NCBI RefSeq assembly: GCF_900108945.1
Contig: NZ_FNYE01000001.1
Coordinates: forward strand, 124,001 to 188,000
Origin: Paraburkholderia diazotrophica
GTDB taxonomy: Bacteria > Pseudomonadota > Gammaproteobacteria > Burkholderiales > Burkholderiaceae
Direction: 5' to 3'
DNA length: 64,000 nt
Below are positions 17,515-26,078 of the stretch, in pieces. Numbering within the stretch: position 1 is the stretch's first letter; every line of letters starts with the position of its first letter. The position numbers and the translations under genes are program-made. The notes below the pieces were generated by a model. It was not told where the DNA came from and did no database searches. It saw only the letters and a list, made by a program, of their open reading frames with translations.

Positions 17515-17575
17515 ATCGTCGTTCGGGACGGTGCGTAAGTGCGCGCATGTGACGCGCATCGGATGATCTACCGCT

Positions 17576-18034
17576 GTGAATACGAGTAGCCGGTTTGCCT
17601 TTGCGGTTCATGTGCTCGCGTTGCTGTCGTTGCAGCAGGGCGTGGCGTTGTCGTCGGAGATGATCGCGGGGAGTGTGAACACGAACCCCGTGCTGATCCG
17701 CCGGCTGCTCGCAATGCTGGCCGAAGCGGGCCTCACCACGTCGCAGCTGGGCGCGGGCGGAGGCGCACTGCTTGCGCGCGAGCCGCGCGACATTACGCTG
17801 CTCGACGTCTATCACGCCGTCGACGATGCGCAACTGTTCGCGATGCATCGTGAGACGCCGAACCCGGCATGTATGGTCGGCCGCAATATCCAGACAGTGC
17901 TGACGGGCATCATCGACGATGCGCAGCAGGCACTCGAGTCGTCGCTCGCGTCGCGCACGCTGGCGGACGCGACGGCGGACGTCGTGCGCGCGGAACGTTC
18001 GCGCGAACGCAAGCGAAAAGCGGCGGGCGGCTGA
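17576..18034 (+). CDS. Rrf2 family transcriptional regulator (YwnA-like)
   Basis: A 152-residue winged-helix regulator. The HTH covers about residues 5-75 (VHVLALLSLQQGVALSSEMI, NTNPVLIRRLLAMLAEAGL, a Gly-rich wing GAGGGALLAREP), then the dimer helix. There is one Cys (PACMVGRNI) rather than the three Cys that bind Fe-S in IscR/NsrR, as in the YwnA subgroup. It starts at GTG. The next gene is a NAD(P)H-binding protein like B. subtilis YwnB, giving the ywnA-ywnB pairing. The same dyad occurs upstream of both genes, so it probably controls itself and its neighbour. A terminator separates them. Confidence 0.88.
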   Translation: MNTSSRFAFAVHVLALLSLQQGVALSSEMIAGSVNTNPVLIRRLLAMLAEAGLTTSQLGAGGGALLAREPRDITLLDVYHAVDDAQLFAMHRETPNPACMVGRNIQTVLTGIIDDAQQALESSLASRTLADATADVVRAERSRERKRKAAGG

Positions 18035-18058
18035 ACGAAAGCCGAACGCTGCAAACAA

Positions 18059-18080
18059 GGGGCCAAGCCCCGATTTTTTT
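18059..18080 (+). terminator. Intrinsic terminator after the Rrf2 gene
   Basis: GGGGC-caa-GCCCC (18059-18071) followed by GA and seven T. It separates the regulator transcript from the next gene, which has its own operator and therefore its own promoter. Confidence 0.7.
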
Positions 18081-18088
18081 AGCGAAAT

Positions 18089-18109
18089 ATGTAATCAACA
18101 GAGTTACAT
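18089..18109 (+). promoter_or_regulatory. Candidate Rrf2-regulator operator, copy 2
   Basis: ATGTAA (18089-18094), 9-nt spacer, TTACAT (18104-18109): a perfect 6-bp dyad 21 nt upstream of the NAD(P)H-binding gene and right after the terminator. It resembles the site upstream of the Rrf2 gene. Confidence 0.65.
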
Positions 18110-18130
18110 TTAACTGAAAGGACTATCGAC

Positions 18131-18775
18131 ATGAGCAAGACACTGAAGATCGCGCTGTTCGGCGCAACGGGCATGATCGGCTCGCGCATCGCGGCGGAGG
18201 CGGCGCGTCGCGGGCATCAGGTGACGGCGTTTTCGCGCAATCCGGCTCGCGTGCCGGCGGACGTCGCGAACCTGGAGGCGGCGCAGGCCGACGTGACGGA
18301 TGCGGCGAGCGTGGCGGCAGCGGCGCGCGGGCACGATGTCGTCGCGAGCGCGTATGCGCCGCCGATGGACGACGTCGCGCTGATCGGAAAGGCGACGCGC
18401 GCGCTGGTCGACGGCACGCGCGAGGCGGGCATCAGGCGTCTCGTCGTGGTGGGCGGCGCGGGCTCGCTGGAAGTGGCGCCCGGCAAGCAGCTCGTCGATA
18501 GCGAAGGCTTTCCGGAGGCCTACAAGGCAATCGCGCTCGCGCACCGCGACGCGCTGCCGATCCTGCGAGGCAGCGATCTCGACTGGACCTTCTTCGCGCC
18601 CGCCGCTTTGATCGCGCCGGGCGAGCGCAAGGGCACGTTCCGCACGGGCGCAGGCTCGCTGATCGTCGACGCGCAGGGCAACAGCAGCATTTCGGCGGAA
18701 GACTACGCGATTGCGTTCGTCGACGAGCTGGAGCAGGGCCGTTTCGTTCATCAGCTCGCGACGGTCGGGTACTGA
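18131..18775 (+). CDS. NAD(P)-binding oxidoreductase, YwnB-like (atypical SDR)
   Basis: A 214-residue atypical short-chain dehydrogenase of the NAD(P)H-binding/NmrA-like group. The dinucleotide motif GATGMIG (residues 11-17) follows beta-1 IALF, and SRNP at the end of beta-2 suggests NADP(H) preference. Other family segments are LVVVGGAGSLEV and LDWTFFAPAALIAPGER. It lacks the classical YxxxK pair, typical of this group, so it may be a redox sensor or quinone-type reductase. It follows the Rrf2 regulator and shares its operator, which implies induction by a redox or electrophile signal sensed by that regulator. Confidence 0.87.
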   Translation: MSKTLKIALFGATGMIGSRIAAEAARRGHQVTAFSRNPARVPADVANLEAAQADVTDAASVAAAARGHDVVASAYAPPMDDVALIGKATRALVDGTREAGIRRLVVVGGAGSLEVAPGKQLVDSEGFPEAYKAIALAHRDALPILRGSDLDWTFFAPAALIAPGERKGTFRTGAGSLIVDAQGNSSISAEDYAIAFVDELEQGRFVHQLATVGY

Positions 18776-19062
18776 GGGCTTCGAAACATCGGCCGGCACG
18801 CGCGCGAACTGCACGCGGCGTGCCGGAGCGCGTCTGACGGCGTCGCGCAAGTGCACTAACATTCGGTTACGCATCGGGAAGGTTTCCCTCGACGACACCC
18901 GCTACACTTGGCGTCTTTCCCGTTCAATCACGGATGGCCATGAAGTCATGCCTTGCGCGGCGTGAATCGCGGGCTGCGCCGTTATGCGGCGGGCTTCTGG
19001 CGATTGACGCCGTCTTTTGCTTTGTTTTCCGTATTGTGTCGCGTGAGCGTTTGTCCGGCCTC

Positions 19063-21570
19063 ATGCGCGATCTCATGCGCAATTGCCTTTGCTTGCGCTC
19101 GCTTCTGTCTGTCGTTTGCGTATGGCTCGCGCTCGCAGGCGCTGGCGTCGCGATCCCGGGCGTCGCGCACGCGGCGGGCGCGGCCAGCGGCACGCCGATG
19201 ATTCCCGCGCTGCAAAGCCTGATCAACAGTGCGACGGTGTCGGCGGCGGCGCCCGCGTCGGGCGCTTCGGCGGCAGATGCCGCGTCGGCGCCGTCGCCTG
19301 CGAGCCAGGCCGAGATGGCGAAATCGCTCGACAGCGTGATCACCACGCTCGATAACGATCGCCAGCGCACCGCGCTCGTCGCACAACTGAAGAAACTGCG
19401 CGATGCAACGAAAAACGTCGCGCCCGCTGCGGCCGCACAGCCGAGCCCCGGGCTGCTCGGCGCCATCGCGGCGGGCATCGCGTCGTTCGAATCGGACGTG
19501 CATCAGGGCCGCTCGCCGCTCAACTACTGGTCCGGCCGCTTCAACGCGGCGGCCAACGAGATCTACACGATCGTCACGAGCCAGGGGCGCGAGCATTTCG
19601 GACAGGTGCTGCTGAACATGTTCGCGGTGCTGGCGGGCTGGGGCGCGTGCGCGGCCGGTCTCATCTACGTCCAACGCAGGGTGCATGAGCGGTTCGGCAT
19701 CGTGGTGCGGCTGGATGCCAATCCGACCACGCGCGATCTGCTGATTTTCGCGCTGCGTCGCGTCGGACCGTGGATCATCGCGTTCGTCGCCGCGCTGGTG
19801 TTCGTGCGCGCGATGCCCAATTCGCTGGGCCGCACGATCGCGATGGTGATCGCCTATGCAATCGTCGCAGGCGCGGTGTTCTCGGCAATCTGCCTGATCA
19901 TGTTCTCGCTGTTCGGCTCGGGCCATCGGCGCGCGGCCGTGCGTCTGCTGATCGAACAGGCGCGCCGGCTGCTGTTCGTGATCGGCATCTGCAGCGCGCT
20001 CGGCGATGCCGCCGTCAACTACGACGTCGCGCATGAACTCGGCACGAATCTCGCCGCGCTCGTGTCGACGGTATCGAACATGACGGCGGCCGCGCTGACC
20101 GCGTACTTCGCGCTCGCGTTTCGCCGGCCCGTCGCGCATCTGATCCGCAACCGTGCGTACGAACAGCGGCACGACCACAAGGCCGCGACCGACGCATTCG
20201 ACGTGCTCGCGTCGCTGTGGCACGTGCCGATGCTCGTGCTCGCGACGGCATCGGTGATCGCGACGATCGGCGGCATCGGCAGCGGCGAGAACGTGCTGCA
20301 GATCTCTGTCGTGACGGCGCTGCTGCTCGTGCTGGCGTTTTTCCTGTCGGCGATCGTGCTGCGCGTGACACGGCCGCGCAATGCGCGCCGCCGTCGGCGC
20401 TCGCCGTATCTGACGCGTCTGCTGCGCTTTGTCGGCACATTGCTGACGCTCTTCATCTGGCTCGCGTACTTCGAGTTCGCGTCGCGCCTGTGGGACGTGT
20501 CGCTTGCCCAGATCGTCGAGGAGAGCGTGACGGCGCGCGGCATCGCGCACGCGCTGACGGCGATCCTGATCACGGTGTTCGTGTCGTGGCTCGTGTGGAT
20601 TCTGATCGACACGGCGATTCAGGAAGCCGTCAATCCGAGCAGTCCGCGCAACAAGTCGAAAAACCCAAGCATGCGCGCGCGCACGATGCTGCCGCTCGTG
20701 CGCAACGTGCTGTTCGTGTCGATCCTGACGATCGCGGGCATCGTCACGGCGGCCAATCTCGGCATCAACGTGACGCCGCTGCTCGCGGGCGCGGGCGTGA
20801 TCGGTCTCGCGATCGGCTTCGGCGCGCAGTCGCTGGTGAGCGATCTGATTACGGGCCTTTTCATCATCATCGAGGACACGATTTCGGTCGGCGACTGGAT
20901 CGACATCGACGGCGGACATGCGGGCACCGTCGAGTATCTGTCGATCCGCACCGTGCGGCTGCGCGACGGCCAGGGCGCGATTCACGCGATCCCGTTTTCG
21001 CAGATCAAGATCGTGAAGAACCTGTCGCGCGATTTCGCTTACGCGGTGTTCGAGGTGCGCGTGCCGTTCTCCGCGGACGTCGATCAGGTGACGCAGCTGA
21101 TACGCGCGGTCGGCGCGGATCTGATGGCCGATTTTCGCTACCGGCGTGAGATGCTCGGGCCCGTCGAAGTGTGGGGGCTGGACCGGTTCGATCCGAACTG
21201 GATGGTGGTCAAAGGGCAGATCAAGACGCGGCCACTGCAGCAATGGAGCGTCGCGCGCGCGTTCAATCTGCGTGTCAAGCGCAAGATGGACGAAGCGGGT
21301 ATCGAGATTCCCGTGCCGCAGATGCGCATTCATTCGTCGCGCGACGATGCCGAAGGCGAGGCAATGATGAACGAAGAGGTCGTGCGCCATGCGGTTCGCG
21401 AGCGCGAAGCCGCGACGGGCACGACGACGCCGTTCAGATCGAAGCCGACGAGCGCGATGCCGCCTGCGCGCGACGTGTCGCATGAGCCGCGTCCGGCGCC
21501 ACCGTCGACGGGGCAAACGGCGGCCGTGCCGCCGCAGATTCCGACGGCGGGCGACGGCGGTAAGACTTGA
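19063..21570 (+). CDS. MscS-type mechanosensitive channel, large (YbiO/MscM-like)
   Basis: A large inner-membrane channel that opens on membrane tension during hypo-osmotic shock. From the ATG at 19063 it starts with a signal peptide (LRSLLSVVCVWLALAGAG, cleavage near AHA-AG), then a periplasmic Ala-rich helical region, about eight extra helices, and the MscS core: TM3 GVIGLAIGFGAQSLVSDLIT and the beta domain DTISVGDWIDIDGGHAGTV, IPFSQIKIVKNLS. The C-terminal tail is disordered (Pro/Ala/Thr). About 835 residues, closer to YbiO than to the 286-residue MscS. An ATG at 18934 in the same frame would add 43 residues ahead of the signal peptide, which seems unlikely. Confidence 0.9.
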   Translation: MRDLMRNCLCLRSLLSVVCVWLALAGAGVAIPGVAHAAGAASGTPMIPALQSLINSATVSAAAPASGASAADAASAPSPASQAEMAKSLDSVITTLDNDRQRTALVAQLKKLRDATKNVAPAAAAQPSPGLLGAIAAGIASFESDVHQGRSPLNYWSGRFNAAANEIYTIVTSQGREHFGQVLLNMFAVLAGWGACAAGLIYVQRRVHERFGIVVRLDANPTTRDLLIFALRRVGPWIIAFVAALVFVRAMPNSLGRTIAMVIAYAIVAGAVFSAICLIMFSLFGSGHRRAAVRLLIEQARRLLFVIGICSALGDAAVNYDVAHELGTNLAALVSTVSNMTAAALTAYFALAFRRPVAHLIRNRAYEQRHDHKAATDAFDVLASLWHVPMLVLATASVIATIGGIGSGENVLQISVVTALLLVLAFFLSAIVLRVTRPRNARRRRRSPYLTRLLRFVGTLLTLFIWLAYFEFASRLWDVSLAQIVEESVTARGIAHALTAILITVFVSWLVWILIDTAIQEAVNPSSPRNKSKNPSMRARTMLPLVRNVLFVSILTIAGIVTAANLGINVTPLLAGAGVIGLAIGFGAQSLVSDLITGLFIIIEDTISVGDWIDIDGGHAGTVEYLSIRTVRLRDGQGAIHAIPFSQIKIVKNLSRDFAYAVFEVRVPFSADVDQVTQLIRAVGADLMADFRYRREMLGPVEVWGLDRFDPNWMVVKGQIKTRPLQQWSVARAFNLRVKRKMDEAGIEIPVPQMRIHSSRDDAEGEAMMNEEVVRHAVREREAATGTTTPFRSKPTSAMPPARDVSHEPRPAPPSTGQTAAVPPQIPTAGDGGKT

Positions 21571-21603
21571 GCGAAGAGTCGGGGCTTGCGACGGAAAGGA
21601 AGG

Positions 21604-21632
21604 AAAGGCGTCACGCGTGACGCCTTTCTTTT
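21604..21632. terminator. Bidirectional terminator between convergent genes
   Basis: A perfect 24-bp palindrome centred at 21615/21616; each arm is AAAGGCGTCACG read from its own strand. It is followed by TTTCTTTT on the plus strand and by T-rich sequence on the minus strand. It lies between the MscS gene and the convergent cysteine-dioxygenase-like gene. Confidence 0.8.
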
Positions 21633-21666
21633 CGACAGTATGGACGGGAGCAGCAGCGCGCGGACT

Positions 21667-22305
21667 TCAGGCGAGAAGGGCCTGCGCGCTATCGGCGATA
21701 CGCACGATGTCGTTCACGTGGCTCGCGATCCGTTCGCCCGGCACGCCGTAGATGTGCAGCGATACGGCGGCTGTGCCACTGCTGTTGCCGAGTCGATGGA
21801 TGCCCGTGCGTCCCGCGCGCGTGAACGATACCGCGCCTGGCTTGCGCGACTGGTCGCGCAACGGCGCCGCGTACTCGCTGGCCGGGTTCCATTCGTAGAC
21901 CGTCTCCGTCAACGTGCCGTCGATGACCGCGTATCCGCACCACGTGTGATGCGCGTGAATCGCGCTTGCCTGGCCGGGCATCCAGACGAGCGCCGCGATC
22001 GCATAGCGGCCGAGCGGATCGGCGGCGAGCAGATGCCGCCGATAACCATTGGCTGCGCCTTCGCGCTGCGCGTCGGTGAGCAGCGTCGGATCGGCGGCGG
22101 CTTCCGCGAGCGCCGCTCGCACGCCGCGTGCAAAGCTCGCGCGCAGCGACGGATCTTGTGCACCGTCGCACGTATCGAAGGCTGCATCGAGGGCCAGGCA
22201 CAGGCGCGCGATCGCGCAATCGGGCGATGCCGCATGAGAGAACGATGCGGGCATGGCTTGTGTCAGCGAGCGATCGAGTGTGCTCGAGCCGGTTGTGTGG
22301 TTCAT
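21667..22305 (-). CDS. Cysteine dioxygenase family (thiol dioxygenase cupin)
   Basis: A 212-residue cupin resembling bacterial type I cysteine dioxygenases, which use Fe(II) and O2 to turn L-cysteine (or 3-mercaptopropionate in relatives) into a sulfinate. The first metal motif IHAHHTWCGYAVIDGTLTE gives His117 and His119, with Cys123 close by; the third ligand is His184 in SLHIYG. The substrate cannot be fixed from sequence: the Arg that selects cysteine is not obvious by eye. It is divergent from a DecR/CyuR-like Lrp regulator 132 nt away with an Lrp-type box between, which favours cysteine as substrate and inducer. Confidence 0.85.
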   Translation of the reverse strand: MNHTTGSSTLDRSLTQAMPASFSHAASPDCAIARLCLALDAAFDTCDGAQDPSLRASFARGVRAALAEAAADPTLLTDAQREGAANGYRRHLLAADPLGRYAIAALVWMPGQASAIHAHHTWCGYAVIDGTLTETVYEWNPASEYAAPLRDQSRKPGAVSFTRAGRTGIHRLGNSSGTAAVSLHIYGVPGERIASHVNDIVRIADSAQALLA

Positions 22306-22409
22306 GAAAGGCTCCGCGGACGTTGTTTTTAGAGAACGCTACTGCCAACATTTATACCGATTTGCGCGGAGAAAGAGTTTTCATATAATTCCCTCGTTTC
22401 CGCGGGAAA

Positions 22410-22424
22410 TAGAATAATTTTCTA
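22410..22424. promoter_or_regulatory. Lrp-type binding box between the CDO-like and lrp-like genes
   Basis: TAGAATAATTTTCTA fits the E. coli Lrp consensus YAGHAWATTWTDCTR at 14 of 15 positions. It lies 13 nt before the Lrp-family start and about 105 nt before the CDO-like start, in a locally A/T-rich divergent promoter region. Confidence 0.6.
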
Positions 22425-22437
22425 TCCAGGTGCAAAG

Positions 22438-22920
22438 ATGGGAATGGACATCATTGATCGGCGGCTGCTTGAACTGCTACAGGAAGACGCGACGATGCCG
22501 ATCGCGGAACTCGCGGCCCGCGTGAACCTGTCCCAGACGCCGTGCTGGAAGCGGGTGCAGCGACTCAAGGAAGCAGGGGTGATCCGCGCCCAGGTTGCGC
22601 TGTGCGATCCGCGCAAGCTCGGGGTCGGTACGACGGTGTTCGTCGCGGTGCGCACGAACCAGCACACCGAGGCCTGGGCGCAAACCTTCACGCGCGCGGT
22701 GCAGGATATTCCCGAAGTGGTCGAGGTCTATCGGATGAGCGGCGAGACAGACTACCTGCTGCGCGTCGTCGTCTCGGATATCGACGATTACGATCGCGTC
22801 TATAAACAGCTGATCCGCGCGGTGCCGCTCTACGACGTGAGTTCCAGTTTCGCGATGGAGCAGATCAAGTATTCGACCGCGCTGCCGGTGCGTGCTGCCG
22901 TGGTCGCCGAAGGGCGCTGA
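22438..22920 (+). CDS. Lrp/AsnC family regulator, DecR/CyuR-like (cysteine-responsive)
   Basis: A 160-residue Lrp-type regulator: N-terminal helix-turn-helix (IDRRLLELLQEDATMPIAEL, VNLSQTPCWKRVQRLKEAG) and C-terminal RAM/AsnC ligand-binding domain (MSGETDYLLRVVVSDIDDYD). The segments TPCWKR and SSFAMEQIKYSTALP are close to E. coli DecR (YbaO/CyuR), which activates cysteine detoxification. The neighbouring divergent gene is a cysteine-dioxygenase-like enzyme, so local control of cysteine oxidation is the natural reading. The start at 22438 is followed two codons later by another ATG. Confidence 0.9.
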   Translation: MGMDIIDRRLLELLQEDATMPIAELAARVNLSQTPCWKRVQRLKEAGVIRAQVALCDPRKLGVGTTVFVAVRTNQHTEAWAQTFTRAVQDIPEVVEVYRMSGETDYLLRVVVSDIDDYDRVYKQLIRAVPLYDVSSSFAMEQIKYSTALPVRAAVVAEGR

Positions 22921-23059
22921 TTCATCATTCATCGGGCATTGCGCTTGCGTATCGCGTGGCGGCGCAGCGGGACGGCGCGGCGAACCGCAAGCCGCGCGCA
23001 AGGTGCTTCGTCGTAGAATGCCCGCTTCGTCGAATCAACCAGCAAGCAGAGCCAGACTC

Positions 23060-23263
23060 ATGACCGATTCACGCAAGAAAAACTCGACGCTTGGTATCGC
23101 CGTGTTCATCGTCGTCGTCGTGTTGCTCGTGATTGCGACGATCCTTTACAACGCGATCTCCGAAAAGCACGAGTACGAGCGCGACAATCCCTCCCATTCG
23201 TCGACGTCGGCGCTCTCGGCGGCGGCGTCCGCCGTGGATGCCGCCAAGGGCGCATCGCAGTAA
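23060..23263 (+). CDS. Small single-helix membrane protein
   Basis: A 67-residue protein with a basic N-terminus (MTDSRKKN), one strong hydrophobic helix (IAVFIVVVVLLVIATILY) and a hydrophilic Ser/Ala-rich tail. It is likely an inner-membrane protein with one span. The start is the ATG at 23060; upstream in-frame sequence is not protein-like. No family recognised. It is convergent with the FUSC gene. Confidence 0.6.
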   Translation: MTDSRKKNSTLGIAVFIVVVVLLVIATILYNAISEKHEYERDNPSHSSTSALSAAASAVDAAKGASQ

Positions 23264-23278
23264 GAGGTTACTGACCCG

Positions 23279-23325
23279 GGTTGCGACCAGGGTTGCATTT
23301 TCAGGTTGCATCCCTGGTTACAACC
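23279..23325. terminator. Long interrupted hairpin between convergent genes
   Basis: GGTTG (23279-23283), CCAGGG (23287-23292) and TGCA (23294-23297) pair in order with TGCA (23307-23310), CCCTGG (23312-23317) and CAACC (23321-23325). There is no T-run, so it may terminate only weakly or be another kind of structured element. Confidence 0.4.
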
Positions 23326-23354
23326 GCCACGCAATAACCGACGCAACCACTGCG

Positions 23355-25859
23355 TCAGTTCTCCGGCAGCCGGATCACGCTCGCGTCCTTGCGGATCAGA
23401 AACGACGCCGCCAGCATCTGTTTGCACTGATGCGCGAGCAGTTTCAGTTCATGGACGGCGTCGGCGGAACAGTCGGGCGCACGCTCCGCTTCGACGACCA
23501 TCGTATCGAGCTCACGCGTCAACTGCTTCGAGATGTCAGTCTGATCGGCGGGCGGCGCGCTGCCTTCTTCCGCTTGTGTGAGGTTATCTCGGACCACCGT
23601 CAGCGCGCGTTGCAGTGGCTGATGCGACGGGCCGCCCATCTGCTGCGACGACGTGCGCAGCAACGGCGCCACCGCCGTGATCTGCGATGCGAGCACATGT
23701 GAGCGCACGAGCAGATCGTTCAGTTCCGGCACGAACTTCTGCGCGGACTTGGGTTCGAGCATCATCCGCTGGAATGCCTGGCCGAGATTCGCGAAGGCGA
23801 CGTGCACGTTCTTGCGCGCGAGCCGATAACGATAGTCGCGATCGAGCGCGCTCGCTGCCGCTGCGGCCGCCGGTGTCGGTGCCGATGTTTTCGCTGCTGT
23901 CGTCGATGTCGCGCTTGCCGGTGCAGCGTTGGGTCCCGCGTCAGGCGTCGGCATGGACGATTGAGCCGTCGCTGCCGCCGCTGCCGTCGATATTGCATCG
24001 GCTTGCGCTGCGTTCACCGGCGCCTCATTCACCGGCCCACCATTCATCGGCGCACCACTTGCCGCGACTTCCGCCATCGCCACGGCGGGCGCGAGCGCTG
24101 CCGCTTCCGTCAGCGCGGCGGGCGCGGCGACGGCAGCGGCCGGCTTGCCGCTCCACCACCAGCTCGCTTCCAGATAGCTGCGCATTGCCGCGATCATGTT
24201 GTTGACGAGCTTACCCATCAGCCGGTATTCCCAGTACGGGAACAGATGGCTTGCCGCAATCGCGATCGCGCAGCCGACGACGGTATCGATCGCCCGCTCG
24301 CCGATGATGTGCAGGCTGCCCGGCGCGAGCAGATGGAACATCAAGAGCACATACGACGACGTGAACACGACGCTCGCCGTGTAGTTGAAGAGCAGCAGGC
24401 TGTAGCTCATCACCATCGACGCGAACATCACGACGAGCAGGATATGCGGCTCCTTTACGCTGAAGATGAGCGCGATGCTCGCCGCGCAGCCGATCAGCGT
24501 GCCGACGATACGCTGCCCGTTGCGCTGCTTGGTGAGCGAGTAGCCCGGCTTCAGGATGATGACGGTCGTCATCACGATCCAGTACGCGTTGGTGAGCGGC
24601 AAAAGTCGCCCGAGCCAGAAGCCGATGGCCACGGCGATCGTCACGCGCAGCGCATGCCGGAAGCTGGGCGACGCCATTGTGAGATTCGAGAAGATCGAGC
24701 CGAACGGCACCCGCCGGCTCGACACGAAACGCGTGAGCGCCTGGTCGATGCGCAGTTCGGTTTCCGTCGCGCTTTCCTCGTTCGCGAGGTTCTTGCGCAT
24801 CTTGTCGATCAGACGCGTCGCACTCCAGATGCGCCGGAACGTAGCGGAGACAGCCGAATAGGCCTCCGGGTTCTTCGCGGGCAGATCCTGCTTGCGCATC
24901 AGTTCGATTTCGTACTCGATCGCGCGCAGTTCCGCTTTCACGCTGATCCGCGCGCGCGGCGGCTCGTTCTGCAGCACGGCGAGGCCGATGTCCTCGAGAT
25001 CGGACGCGGCCTTGCGGATCAGATCGCGATAGAAGATCAGCAGGTCCGAGCCGCCGAACGTATTGCGCACGAGCGGGTAGTCGGTATGCGCGCCGACGAA
25101 CTGCTCGTGCAGATCGACGATATGGATGAACAGGTTGAAGAGCGTCGCGCGGCGCGGTTCGAGCCGGCCGCTTCTGAGCTTGGGCAGATTGCGCAGCACG
25201 ATGTCGCGCGCGGCATCCTGCATCGCGACGGCATCGATCTGCTTCGCGACGAGGTTGCGATAGCACTCGTCGAGGTCATTGTCGAGATCGTAGAAGTTCG
25301 CGCGCGCGAGCAGATAGTCGGCGAGCGCGAACACGCTTTCGGCGAGCGCCTGCTGCTCGATCCGGTACATCATCCAGTGGCTCACGAGCGTCGACCAGTA
25401 CGTGAACCACAGGCCGCCCACGAGTATCCACGACGCGTTGACGAGTGCCTGCAACGGCGTGAAATGCTCTTCGAGCGTCATGATCATCATGAATAGCGTC
25501 GCGAAGCTGATCTGCGGCCAGCGGTTGCCGTAGACGACGATCAGCGACAGCACGAACGTGAGCGGCACGACGGTGCACCACAGCGCGATCGAGCTGACAG
25601 TGGCGAGCCCAGTGGCCAGCGCGGCCAGAAAGCCGATCACGCTGCACGCGAGCATCTCGTTGTGCTTGTACTTGAGCGGACCGGGCATGTCGACGACACA
25701 TGCGCCGAGTGCACCCGTCGCGATCGTGAAGCCGAGTTCCCGGTTATGAAAGACGATCAGGCAAAGGACGGCCGGCAGCGAAACGCCGACCGCAATACGC
25801 AAGCCGCCGTAGAAGTACTGGCTATACAGAAACTTTTTGATTTCGACTGAATAGCGCAT
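23355..25859 (-). CDS. FUSC/YccS-type inner-membrane transporter
   Basis: An 834-residue protein with the duplicated FUSC layout: six helices at the N-terminus (GLRIAVGVSLPAVLCLIVF to WMMYRIEQQ), a large cytoplasmic helical domain, then a second six-helix set (HALRVTIAVAIGFWLGRLLP, NAYWIVMTTVIILKPGYSLT) and a C-terminal helical domain. FUSC proteins include aromatic-acid and fusaric-acid exporters and YccS/YhfK. An Ala/Pro/Thr-rich stretch of about 90 residues (NGGPVNEAPVNAAQ and similar) interrupts the C-terminal part. The start is the ATG at 25859; the much longer open frame upstream is antisense to recC. Substrate unknown. Confidence 0.88.
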   Translation of the reverse strand: MRYSVEIKKFLYSQYFYGGLRIAVGVSLPAVLCLIVFHNRELGFTIATGALGACVVDMPGPLKYKHNEMLACSVIGFLAALATGLATVSSIALWCTVVPLTFVLSLIVVYGNRWPQISFATLFMMIMTLEEHFTPLQALVNASWILVGGLWFTYWSTLVSHWMMYRIEQQALAESVFALADYLLARANFYDLDNDLDECYRNLVAKQIDAVAMQDAARDIVLRNLPKLRSGRLEPRRATLFNLFIHIVDLHEQFVGAHTDYPLVRNTFGGSDLLIFYRDLIRKAASDLEDIGLAVLQNEPPRARISVKAELRAIEYEIELMRKQDLPAKNPEAYSAVSATFRRIWSATRLIDKMRKNLANEESATETELRIDQALTRFVSSRRVPFGSIFSNLTMASPSFRHALRVTIAVAIGFWLGRLLPLTNAYWIVMTTVIILKPGYSLTKQRNGQRIVGTLIGCAASIALIFSVKEPHILLVVMFASMVMSYSLLLFNYTASVVFTSSYVLLMFHLLAPGSLHIIGERAIDTVVGCAIAIAASHLFPYWEYRLMGKLVNNMIAAMRSYLEASWWWSGKPAAAVAAPAALTEAAALAPAVAMAEVAASGAPMNGGPVNEAPVNAAQADAISTAAAAATAQSSMPTPDAGPNAAPASATSTTAAKTSAPTPAAAAAASALDRDYRYRLARKNVHVAFANLGQAFQRMMLEPKSAQKFVPELNDLLVRSHVLASQITAVAPLLRTSSQQMGGPSHQPLQRALTVVRDNLTQAEEGSAPPADQTDISKQLTRELDTMVVEAERAPDCSADAVHELKLLAHQCKQMLAASFLIRKDASVIRLPEN

Positions 25860-26078
25860 CGACTGCCTGATGTATCCGAATGTTGATTGAAGCAGATGAG
25901 GGCGGGGCTCACGGGCTTTATCCGAGCCCGAACTGCCGTCGAGTCTAACTGATTTGCCCATGCCCGGACCATCGTCCGAATGGCCAGGTTTCATGCCTGC
26001 GAGTGCCTTTGTTATGCTGTCGGCTCTTTCATACGCGGGCTGCACGCGAGCGCGCAGCCGCTTCATCGCACAGGCTTT

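Noticed and set aside
18982..21516. An 844-residue open frame opposite the MscS gene
   Set aside because: Arg/Asp/His-rich shadow of the real channel gene, no ribosome site, no domain.
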